Shown: piece after piece, positions 9,975 through 21,192 of the stretch
Numbering within the stretch: the stretch's first letter is position 1
How the letters are laid out: each line of letters begins with the position of its first letter
Origin: Paracyclopina nana
Lineage: Eukaryota; Arthropoda; Copepoda; Cyclopoida; Cyclopettidae
Direction: 5' to 3'
NCBI GenBank assembly: GCA_019096065.1
Contig: JAGUCH010000002.1
Coordinates: forward strand, 3,608,501 to 3,672,500
DNA length: 64,000 bases
The notes under the pieces: model-generated
What the model was told of the DNA's origin: nothing
What the model saw: only the letters and a program-made list of their open reading frames with translations
Database searches by the model: none
Made by a program: the position numbers and the translations under genes

Positions 9975-12262
9975 TCATGTGTAAAATCCGTCCACGAGTT
10001 CAGCGTACTGTTCTAGCACAAAGTGCCTTTTCATTTTCAATGTTGGGCCCAATTCGCCTCCGGGAACAGAAAAGTCCTTCCTCAAAATCTTCCATTTCTG
10101 CACTTTCTGAGCATTAGAAACTGAGCACTCATTGGCCAAATTGACGCCTTCCTGGATGGCTTTCATGACCGCTTCATCATAGCCATCAAGAATTTCATCA
10201 ATGGTCTGTAACAGTCTTTTTTTTCATTTCATGAATTATTTTAAAGAACGTCCTTACCTGAGATTTAGAGCCAATGTTTTGGCACCATTCAAGAGCAATT
10301 GGTGATAGCTGAGGCAAAGGTTCCAAGGTGACTGGATCCACTTCAGTTTTCAAAGTAAGCAGGACACTGAGGAACTTTTTCCTGTCACCAATGACCATTG
10401 CATTGGCTACACATGGCAATTGCTTCTTTAAAGTCTCTTCAATGGGGATTGGGGCCACGTTTTCCCCACCTGCAGTGATCAGAATCTCCTTGGCCCTGCC
10501 AGTAATTCTGAAAAAGCCAGATTCATCCACCATGCCCAAGTCTCCAGACCTTAGCCAACCCTCTGGAGTCAAGGCATCTTGTGTCTTTTCCGCAGATTTC
10601 AAGTAGCCCATCATGACATTCCTGCCTTTCATCATAATTTCCCCAGGAATGCTATTTAAATATTTTTTTATTATTATAAGTAAGCCTTAAGATTTTAGGT
10701 CACCTATCAGTTTTGGAAGCAATTTTTGTGAAGCATCCTGGCAAGCCTTTGCCTATGGATCCAACTTTCTGATGCTCATGGCAGTTGAAAGTATGAGGGC
10801 CAGAGCATTCACTCATGCCGTAAATGTCAAAGATCCTGATGTCCAAGCTCAAAAAGTAGTCCAAGGTATCAATGGAAATTGGGGCAGCAGCCACGAAAAA
10901 GCTTCTGCACTTGTTCAGCCCCAAGGCAGTCTTGACTTTCTAAGCAGGACTAAAGCCTGTTACATAATTCGATAGCTTATTAATTATATCCAAACCTGGA
11001 ACACCAGTTGGTCAGCAATCTTGTAATTCAACTTGGCCAGCATTGACATGGTGTTGTTTCCCATCAGTATTTGTTGGTTATGCAAAAGGCCAGTCCTCTT
11101 GGCCCAATTACCAATGTCCCTTTTGAGACCTTTGTTGGCCTTGCCAATCTCAAGCATCTTCTCTTGGATCTTTTCCCATACTCTGGGCACTCCAAAAAAT
11201 AAGGTTGGACTGGCATCTTGTAGAGTATCTGTCAAAGTGCCCTTGAAAAATATGTTAAGCTAGCAAATAACATCTATGAGTAAGAAGTTTACTTTGAGGG
11301 CATTTTTGTCTGCAAAATATGTTGTCCCTCTGCATGTCATGACACAGAACATATCCATCATGCTTGCTGCCACATGGCTAAGCGGCAAGTAGCTCACATT
11401 TCTTTCCAGACCTTTGTCGCGAAACCCATACACAATGTTCATGACTTTGGCAGTGAAAGTCAAATTGTCATGGGAAAGCATCACTGCTTTTGGTTGTCCA
11501 GTTGTCCCAGAAGTGTACACCAAATGGCAGCATTGGTTGATAGCAATCCTTGACATTCTGTCATCCAGGATGGAATCAGGCTCAAGTTTGCCCAAGTCCA
11601 AAAGGTTTTGCCAGCTCATGACACCATGATGATGAGGCTCACCAGTGTATTGGATAATAGCTTTGAGGCCTAAAGTATAACTTAATGAAAATGATTAGAA
11701 ATCGTCAAGCTTATGTATGACCTGAAAGCTCAGATTGGATTTTTAGAATCTTTTCTAACTGCTTGTCATCTTCAACCACTAAAATGTTAGCTTCACTGTG
11801 ATTTGCCATGTACTTGCACATTTCTGGTGAGCTTGTGGCATAAATGCCAGTGCATATGGAGTTGGCAAAAACTGCTGCCAAATCAGCTATGAACCATTCA
11901 GGGGAATTGAAGCCAATAATGCCCACACTTTTCCTGGGTTCCAACCCAAGAGCAATGAAGGCCTTGGCTACAGTTTTCACATCTGAGAAGAACAGAAAAA
12001 TAACCTTTTGCTGGAAAAATGAGCCGGAAACAACACCTTGCAAATATTCTTTGTAGGTCCATTTAATCCATTTTTCATTTCTCTTGACAGCCAAAGCAGG
12101 AATGTCTGGGCATTCTTGAGCAGCCTTTATTAAAAGGCCAGGAATAGAAATGGGCTCAAGACTGCCAACCTCATCAAGACCTAGCCTAAGCTTCACACAC
12201 CCATCTGCTCTAGTTGTGGTAAAGTTGCCACTTGGCAAGACTTGGTCTGGCCCCACAGACAT
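9975..12262 (-). CDS. Bubblegum-type long/very-long-chain acyl-CoA synthetase (ACSBG family)
   Basis: The enzyme activates long and very long fatty acids to acyl-CoA with ATP, via an acyl-adenylate. Seven exons on the minus strand: 12262-12037, 11982-11722, 11669-11293, 11241-10996, 10939-10704, 10651-10258, 10205-9975, giving 656 residues with all phases agreeing, a normal family length. The AMP-binding P-loop YTSGTTGQPKAVMLSH is encoded near 11500. Further motifs are YLPLSHVAASMMD, FFGVPRVWEKIQEKM, IYGMSECSGPHT, GWLRSGDLG and TGRAKEILITAGGENVAP; the last is the signature that separates ACSBG enzymes from other ACSLs. The C-terminal KMKRHFVLEQY also fits. Intron 1 is only 54 bp. The start ATG at 12260-12262 is the first in a frame with no upstream homology. 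VDAC lies 490 bp upstream on the same strand. The family call is firm; the exact substrate is unknown. Confidence 0.95.
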
Positions 12263-12751
12263 TCTCGACGCGACTAAATTGCTGATTGTTGCTACTATGG
12301 AACATGTTATGATGTCTGCTCTAATGAAGCTTAGACAGAATTATATACAGGTTTTCAGCCTTAAACATTACATGGACTTTGGAGCCTCAGTTACATTGAT
12401 AATTATTTTGACGATCAACAGACTCAACAGGGAATTTTCAAAGCAAGCCTGTACCTGTCACTGCAAGAAATGTGCATTTTTAAAATGCAGCTTAAGAAAA
12501 AATGCTAATTCTGTATATATGAAAATATTAACTACAAATCAGAATTGAGAGGCTTTAGTTAGCTTTATTTCTTTGCATGATGGTAAAAGAGAAAAGGAGA
12601 CAAACATGAGAACAATTGTCAGATTTTCCCAAATTTTGAGCAGCAGGAGTGCGCTCTGTTGTCCTTTTGAGGCTGTAAAAGATACAGAATAACTACAAGA
12701 ACTACAATTGAGATGCGTTCAAAGGCTCCAGCAAAAAAGCTCGGGTGGTAT

Positions 12752-14065
12752 TTAGGCCTCGAGCTCCAGGGCCAGGCCAACCTTGTGTCCTCCCTGTTGG
12801 AAGTTCTTGCCATCGATCAAGGTGGACAAGTAGAGGGTCACACCTAAAAATGGAGATGCCTTACTTAAGGTATATTAAAGTTACCAAAGGAACTCACCAT
12901 CGCGTAGGCGTTGTTGGTATCCCAAACCGACCTGGGAGCTGTTGTTGATCTTAGCACGAATAGAAGCATCTTTGTCCAGAGCCAACTTGCAACCAATGCC
13001 AAAGTTGGTCTCGTTCTTGGATGCAGTCCATCCAAGGTTAACTGCAGTCTCAAGGTTCTTGTTCACCTTCTGGTAAACAGATCCTCCAAATACCTGAAAC
13101 AAACAAAAAGAGATGTAGAAATATGTTGGAAAAAACGAGATTTAAGAAAGAATTACCTGTCCGTCGTTGACATTGGTGTGCAAAGTGAATTCCCCAGCTG
13201 AGTAGCCAATGGCAAAGTTGTTCTTAGTCAGTTGAGACTTGGAAGTGTCAAAGGCCATCTGGTAGCCTCCCAACCATCCCTGATGGCCTACAACAGCAGA
13301 GGCATTGACAGTGGGGCCGCCAAGGTTCAAGTCAACATCAGCAGTGAGTGTGACCATGTCCTGCTTGTATTCAGTCTTGACTTTGCCAGACTTGGCTCCG
13401 GTCTGGGGGGAGAAGGTGGAGTCGAAGATCAGCTTGGCACCCTTCAGAGGCTTGTCAGCAAGCTCGACTGTGGTAGCTAGCTCGTTTTCAGTAGACCACT
13501 TCTCGGTGAAAGTCAAGCCATACTCAGCAACCTAGAATTAAAAAATACATATAGGTGTTAGAAGCATTTGTAATCAGAAATCGAGTTTTTACCAACTGAA
13601 AATCAACTATTCTGGATCATACTCTTTAAATGGGCGACAATACAAGAAACCTTTTTAACAATAGAAGGTTAGCTAGACGATATAAATAGAGAACCAAAAA
13701 TGCCTTCAAACCATATAATCTAAGCTGAGAATAGTTTATGACCAATTTAAGAAAATTGGGGACAGTGTTTCTGCCTCAATTTGAAACCCTTCATTTTTCA
13801 TACCATTAGCCTAATGGTCAGGAAAATAGTGGATCCACTTGGACAAGCATTCTAGAACTTATCTAAGAGGAGAAAGTACCTTGTACTTGGTTTCCAAACT
13901 GCCTCCAATCTTGCCAGAGTCGGTGTTGGAGGATCCACCAGAGTTGAACTCAACTCCGGAGGAAGTCTTAGACTTGACGTCCAACTTGAGAAGGCTGAAA
14001 TGGTAGCCTTTGCCAAACACATCTCGGGCAGATTTGCCAAGATCTCCATAAACTGGGGGTGACAT
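12752..14065 (-). CDS. Voltage-dependent anion channel (mitochondrial porin, VDAC)
   Basis: VDAC forms the 19-strand beta-barrel pore of the outer mitochondrial membrane and passes ATP, ADP and other metabolites. Exons on the minus strand: 14065-13880, 13531-13157, 13093-12898, 12843-12752, giving 282 residues, the standard length. The N-terminus has [19 protein letters not shown], the typical amphipathic helix; later come [40 protein letters not shown] and a final strand [12 protein letters not shown], the usual porin C-terminus. Every exon phase agrees. The start is ATG 14063-14065, because the family's conserved N-terminus begins there. A 5' untranslated exon may lie further right. VDAC is a housekeeping gene and the base composition of this copy is slightly more GC-rich than its flanks. 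No oddity in the coding part. Confidence is very high. Confidence 0.97.
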
Positions 14066-14735
14066 GATTCCTTTGGGTTAGGCGAAGCGAGGCTGAAATT
14101 CAACAGAATCTATTATTACTTCAACAATATTCAGGTCAACAAATTACAATGGCTACAACGGTAAAATTAGGTGAATTCCTCCACGTGAAAGTAAAACGAA
14201 AGTTTAAGATGGCGGATTTCGGGTTATTGAAGAGCTTGCTGAGTTGTAACACCTTTCACCCAGCTCATTTGGCGAACGTTCAATGATTTGTTGATACTAC
14301 GCAATAAACAAACGCTGCCACACAAAGAATGTCAAATGCGCCGAACTTAAAGAAATTTCTTTATGCTCACCGAAATCTACGTCTCTGGACGATGAAGTGA
14401 TGAAGAAAGTCAGTGTTAAGATCGATAACTAAGTCAACGTATGCCCGAATAACGTACATTTCATTTTTTATTAGTGAGGACAGTAATTGAATAGTTTAGT
14501 TATGAAATATTAATAATGCAACTATTCTTAAGTTGTTGTTTCTAAAAATTCCATTATTTGCTATTGGTTCTGATTTTTGTATTGACCAAAAAAAGGCTCA
14601 AAAAATGTAGTTTATTTCATTTCTGTTTGCGAAGAAGAGAACAAGTAACGAGAGTTGACTTCTTTTTCAGATAGCGCTCTACATGGAGATTTAGATTTAT
14701 AGGCAGAGTAACCAGGCTTCGGCTTTTTCTAGAAA
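14066..14735. other. Intergenic stretch, VDAC promoter side
   Basis: This covers the upstream region of VDAC (minus strand, start 14065) and the 3' end of the MZB1-like gene (stop 14736-14738). An open frame on the minus strand through 14640-14800 is in a different frame from the MZB1-like exon and lacks its own support. I see no repeats. Confidence 0.5.
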
Positions 14736-16994
14736 TCACTGATTCTTCATAGTTGATCTTGCTGACGATGAAAATTGGTCCATCAAGAGAGCTGACATTT
14801 CCCATGCATCATCTTCAAACTAGAATTCAAATTGTAGAAATAAATAACTCAGCTGGGATACTCAACAAAGCTCTGTTGATTTCACTTACCTCTTCAATTT
14901 CTTCGTCCTCTTCCGGCTCATCCCCACCAGGCCAATTTACTTCGAGTTTTTTGCCTGCTTCAGCAATGACTCTGTCTCTGTCTACACAGTCTGAGAAAAT
15001 ACCCTCACCAAAGCACAAAAATCCCTCAAAACTACCATGCTTTACTCCTCCCACACTGGTTCTCAGCCACATTTCATACAAATCTCTGTTCTGCAAGTGT
15101 TTGAGCAGGTATTTGCAGTGGTTTCGCAGCCTTATAGGCCACTTGATGCTGTCTTTTTTAGAGGCCTCATAACTTGAGTCTAACAAAGCCATGGTTTCAA
15201 GACCTGGAGCTATCAACCTATCCAACCCTCTTATGGTAATTGGCTTGACAGGCTTAAAGGTAGCTTTTGAGCAAACTTGCATTGTCACTGCTTCAATTTC
15301 CTCATCAGCTGAAAGAGAGAAAAGTCAAATTATGCTTTAGAAGTGCGACATAATTTTTCCTTCATGTTGGATCTATTTTGTCAACTCAACTGCTTGGAAA
15401 TACGAGCAAGATGATTTTCCATAGTATAATACAATTATTTGTCAATAGCAGGCAAAACCCGAATTGCCGTGAAAGCCCTCATCAAATTTATTTCTGTTTG
15501 ATGACATCTCATTAGAAATTTAGCGCGGAACTGTGAGCAATTGCTCGTAGCATGCAATGCTTAATAGGATCTAGAAAAGCTTCTCAGTTCAGTCAGCATT
15601 TGTTGGTTCTCCTCTAAACATGGTAGCCAGCCAGGATTTATATCTGTCTGTTGGTTATGCAATGACAACTGCAGGATCTCTGACCAGTTTGGCTCTTATA
15701 AGAGGCTACTTGAGAAAAAAGTCCCCTGGCATGCAGACAATTTTTGACAGGGCTGTCCAAGACTTGACAATAGCAACTTCAATGGTTGTGGGCTACTTCA
15801 CTTTTCTCATTGTTGCCCCCATTTTCATAGGTCCTTTTCCCAAAGCCTTGGTAATGCCCATGATTTACTTGCTATACTATCTAATCACTGCTAATTGCTT
15901 GGGATTTTTGGTGGTGATTGTGATAAGGTACTTGAGCATTCATCACGGATCAATCATTGAGGAAGTTGATGAGGACACTGTTGTTAAGTACTGTAGAATC
16001 TGTGTCAATATGTTCAGCTTCTCAAGTGTGATGTTTGAAGGCATCTTACTCTCTGAGGGCAAAGGAGAGATATTTGCTATAATGAGTGGAGATCGTGAGG
16101 AAGGCAACAACTCCAGCTTTGGCAAAATTTTAGTTTTTATCATGGTCAGTGATCTACTGATACTTTTAGTCACTCAGTTGAGAATTGAGCTGGACAATTT
16201 CAAAGAAAAACAGCTAACACAAGAGCTGCCATACAACTTGGTCTCACTAAGGTGTATGTTGATCATGATTTTGGTCTCTTCAGGAATTGTACTAATCTAT
16301 CTGTTGCCTCATACTTTTTTCAAAGTGTGGTATCATGTGGGTATCAGGGAGTATGGACTTTTATCTCAATTCATTGGCTACACTGTATTTCCCATCATGC
16401 TTATTGCCAGAAATCCAAAACTACAATCATATGCCCTGATTGCTCTAAGGATCAAAAGTTGTTAGAAAATATTAAAATATTAGAACAATAAAGTTGTGTA
16501 TGAAATTCTCCTAACTTTTTTGCAATTTTACTCACGATTTACTTGAGGCTTAGATAAGGATTGAGGGACTTTTTTGCATGTTTTATGACATAATTATAAG
16601 TCTTGACTCCAAGATAAACTAACAAGCACCCACCAAGCTCTTCATATTCTTCAAAGTGCTGAGTTCTGATTCCCACTCTCTGTTCTGCCAATTCCAAGCC
16701 CTGATGGAATTGGTTGGCAATCAATCTGCAAGCATCACACCTTTGGCTGTGCACTAAGGGCTCTTGATTTTGACCATTTTTAAAAAAGTCTCTCTCAGCT
16801 TTTCTGGCTAAAAAGTCAGAAATATCTCCTTCAAAATCTTCAAAGTCTTCAAAATCCATTTTGATTTGGTCGTTCAGATTATCAAGCCAGCCAACCTGAG
16901 AATCTGAGAACAGCCATGAATGTTTGGCAGTTAAAACTGCAAAAATGGTGAAAATGAGACCAATGAGAAACCTCAACACCCACTTGAGAATCAT
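14736..16994 (-). CDS. MZB1/pERp1-like ER-resident saposin-fold protein
   Basis: MZB1 (pERp1) is an ER protein that helps oxidative folding and calcium handling in vertebrate secretory cells; it is related in fold to the canopy proteins. Exons on the minus strand: 16994-16634, 15308-14890, 14819-14736, giving 287 residues with consistent phases. The start codon heads a hydrophobic segment (ILKWVLRFLIGLIFTIF) that serves as signal peptide or anchor. An acidic linker (DFEDFEDFEGD) follows. The family block begins at RCDACRLIANQFHQGLELAE and ends with LYEMWLRTSVGG...FEGFLCFGEGIFSDC, giving the expected pattern of paired cysteines. The C-terminal tail is Glu/Asp-rich (PGGDEPEEDEEIEE). I see no KDEL-type retention signal, unlike some canopy proteins. 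Intron 1 (15309-16633) is unusually long here because it contains the 7TM gene on the other strand. The family call is good; function in this animal is inferred. Confidence 0.82.
15620..16465 (+). CDS. Seven-transmembrane receptor-like protein, nested in an intron
   Basis: A single uninterrupted 281-residue frame with seven hydrophobic segments, at about residues 11-30, 48-72, 75-108, 122-142, 165-185, 210-233 and 245-262. It looks like a distant rhodopsin-class receptor: helix 3 ends VIRYLSIHH, which sits where DRY usually is, and helix 7 ends PIMLIARNPKLQSYA, which resembles an NPxxY region. The first loop has RKKSPGMQTIFDRAVQDL, shared with the paralogue at 4114-5636. I cannot assign a ligand or a named family. 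The gene lies completely inside intron 1 of the minus-strand MZB1-like gene. It has its own AATAAA at 16487-16492, before the host exon resumes at 16634. The lack of introns, in a region where nearly all genes are split, may mean it arose by retroposition; that is inference. The start is the first ATG of the frame. Confidence 0.85.
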   Translation: MVASQDLYLSVGYAMTTAGSLTSLALIRGYLRKKSPGMQTIFDRAVQDLTIATSMVVGYFTFLIVAPIFIGPFPKALVMPMIYLLYYLITANCLGFLVVIVIRYLSIHHGSIIEEVDEDTVVKYCRICVNMFSFSSVMFEGILLSEGKGEIFAIMSGDREEGNNSSFGKILVFIMVSDLLILLVTQLRIELDNFKEKQLTQELPYNLVSLRCMLIMILVSSGIVLIYLLPHTFFKVWYHVGIREYGLLSQFIGYTVFPIMLIARNPKLQSYALIALRIKSC

Positions 16995-17706
16995 AGTGAT
17001 TTGTAGAACTCCTGGCACAGTGCCAACTGTTATGTTTTTCTGCGAAAGCTTACGTAATGAATGGTAGAGAAGGCTGTCACATTTATGCATAGATGGATTT
17101 TAGAGGGAATTGTCATAAGGCTTCTTGAGCTAAATGGTGAAGGGCTCTTTTTTGGTCTGGTAGCCATTTAGCCCCAATGAATTGAGGTCGCGGAATTTAC
17201 CGAATATTTTCAGGCTTCCACTAACAAAACTTTTCCAAACATTTTTTTCATTTAGATATCTAAAAGAAAACTTATTGTGTGCATGGAATTAATTTTTAAG
17301 CTTAATTCTTCTTTAAAACCGTATATCTAAGCAGCAACGTCATTTATTGTGGAAAAAGCCGAACCTTTTGAGTGGCTTGACTTGATTTTTCGATCATTAA
17401 CGTCCAAATTTGAAGAGGATATTGTGTCAACTAACTGTAAGGCTTTCGAAACAAAAGATTACTAGATTTTATCTCTGTTTCACGCACAATACAAGTCATT
17501 TGATTGCTTGTAAATATCAAAATAATCATCTTTTTGAAACAATAGCGAGAAGTAGGGAGAAAATAGCCGAAAAATGGCAACCAATATGGCTAATGCGTGA
17601 GATTGACTTGGAGTTTCGATCGGTTTCTGCACAAGGTCCACCTTTTCTTACTTTTTCAGAGAGCGGCTGAAGTTGAAGAAGATAAGTTTGATTTTCCGCC
17701 AGAAAA
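16995..17706. promoter_or_regulatory. Divergent intergenic region between MZB1-like (-) and PP2A (+) genes
   Basis: The two start codons face away from each other across about 700 bp, so this interval must hold both promoters. No coding exon with family resemblance is visible. I could not identify specific transcription factor sites with confidence. Confidence 0.4.
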
Positions 17707-19138
<1,432 letters not shown>

Positions 19139-19326
19139 AAACACTAATTACAGCATTTTAAAATACTAATTTGGTTGTTGCCTTTTGTGTTGAAATTAAC
19201 CATCACCGCCCCTGAATTTTGGCAGAAAGATAAGCAAAAACTTCTTCCCGAATTGACATACTACAAACTTGATACAACAACATTTCAGAAATAAAGCATT
19301 CATTCATGGATGAAAGTTGCGTTCAT

Positions 19327-20881
19327 TTATTTGGGTGCCAGGCCTAGAGCCTTCATAATTTTGACAAAATGAAAAGGCAGCTTGGCTTTCAAGTAAATGT
19401 CATTCCTGTCGAGGATTTCAGGTATCGAGATGGAATGAGCATGGAGCAAAATGGGCAAATCTCTTCCCTTCGCCTCTCTGACTTTCAGCCTTTTCAAAAT
19501 GTCACCATGAATCTTTTGAGGCTTGCCACTGAATTGGATGTCGGAGTACTTGTGATCACCCAACACTGGAGTTCCCAAGCCGAACCCTAAATGGGCTCTT
19601 ATTTGATGCTTCACACCTGTTTTTGGGTTGACTTGTAGCAAGGCTGCATTGCCTTTAGATTTGAGAGCGGTGTACTCTGTCACAGCCAATTTGGCCAGCT
19701 TTTTGGCCTTGATAGTAGAGGATGAGACCAAGCTCGAGTTGGATTTGTAATCGGGTTGAACTGTCATGCGAAATCTGCCATCAAGCCTGGCTTCGACAAG
19801 AGGAATTTTGATAAGGCCACAATCTGGATTGGGTGTTCCGTTGGTGATTGTCCAATACACTTTGTGCATTTTTCTCGTTCTGAAGAGATTGGCTAAATGT
19901 CCATGCATTTCCTGATTTTTAGCCAGCAGCAAAACTCCTGAAGTGTTCTTGTCCAGCCTGTGAACTTGGTACAGAGTGTCACAGCCCACGAATTTGGCTA
20001 AGGCTGGCAAATACTTCTCCACAGAATGCTGCAAATTGTCACCAAACATTTCCAAGCCAAAGGGCTTATTAATGGCCACAAAATCATCTTTAAAAAAGAA
20101 TGGTGAAAATAAGGCATATAGATGGAAAGAATTTCTACTCACTATTATTGTAAATCAAAGTTCTTTCCAATTGAGTGACGACTTCAGTCGAGGTTAACTT
20201 GGAGAGATCCATGGGCAAGAATTTGGGGTTGACTCTACCAAATAAGTAGTCTTTGGTCTCTTCATCATTGAGCTCAACTTTACTTTTCTCACTGAAAGCT
20301 GTCATTGAAACAACAGGCACCAATCGAGCTTGAAGTCCTTTACCAAGAAGTCGGATTTCTTCCTCTTTATTGAGCTTAACACTTTGCTCAGCACTTTTGC
20401 GCAACGTCATTTCATTCCTCAACATTTTCACATACTTCAAAGCTGCCATGGTTTTGGGCTCCAATGAAAAATCGTCCTTTTTGGCCTCTTTTCTTTCCAC
20501 TTGTTTTGGCAATAATTCTGGTATGCTTTCACTTGGCGCCGGTTGTGTTTCAAGAAAGTAACCAGCCGGGTCAGTGTCAAAATTGAGCTGTGTCTTTTTC
20601 CCAATAACTTTCGCAAGATTTTCTTCGTTTTCGTGCTTTTCTTCTTCCTCTTCGGGTTTCTTGATGTCATAATCGAATTCTCCGTGGACAGTGGGCTCAT
20701 TTTCACTGTCATACCTGATGAGACCGTAGTCTGTGGTGACGAATTGCTCACTTTTGGTCAACGGAGTTTTTACAAATGTCCTCCATTTTTGCAGAGATTC
20801 TTCAGCTTCCTCGGACTTTAGATTGACTTTGCGAGGAAACTTTAGTAACGTAGCAGTAGAAAATCTTCTAATAAAAATCAT
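19327..20881 (-). CDS. RluA-type pseudouridine synthase, RPUSD4-like (probably mitochondrial)
   Basis: The RluA/RPUSD family isomerises uridine to pseudouridine in RNA; RPUSD4 acts on mitochondrial 16S rRNA and tRNA. Two exons on the minus strand, 20881-20143 and 20087-19327, give 499 residues. The catalytic block YQVHRLDKNTSGVLLLAKN carries the family's essential Asp in HRLD. FVAINKPFGLEM comes before it, and a KTGVKHQIRAHLGFGLGTPVLGDHKY-type block, quoted here only by its ends, comes after it near 19580-19640. The N-terminus (MIFIRRFSTATLLKFPRKV) is basic, lacks acids and looks like a mitochondrial targeting signal. A long acidic and lysine-rich region of about 200 residues separates it from the catalytic domain, which makes the protein longer than usual RPUSD4. 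The start is the first ATG. LMF2 starts 311 bp away on the other strand, suggesting a shared promoter region. Exact paralogue (RPUSD3 or RPUSD4) is less sure than the family. Confidence 0.88.
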
Positions 20882-21192
20882 CTTTCACAGTTTCACGATG
20901 ATTTGATGTTTGTTGTTGTCCAAAATCAGAGTTACCAGTTTACAGCAAAAGTGATAAATTATTCACAGTAATGGCAATTAACAGTATTTTTTGACCGTTT
21001 TATAGAGACAAAAAGCGGGTATCTTTTGTTACTATTTTTAGTTGGTCCGCTAGTTACCAGACAAATTGAAAAATAAATATGACTCCAAATATTTTGGCTT
21101 TTTTTGCGTGCGATTAGTGCTATTACGTATGTAAATACGCCTTTAACTCACACGGAACAATATTTTGCTGCGTAAACTTAGAAGAGCGAAAA
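20882..21192. promoter_or_regulatory. Compact divergent promoter region (RPUSD4-like / LMF2)
   Basis: Only 311 bp separate the two divergent start codons, so a bidirectional promoter is likely. The stretch is AT-rich and no specific site is clear to me. Confidence 0.4.

Noticed and set aside
12150-12548. 132-codon plus-strand frame antisense to the acyl-CoA synthetase start
   Set aside because: The minus-strand gene explains the conservation; the product has no family motifs.
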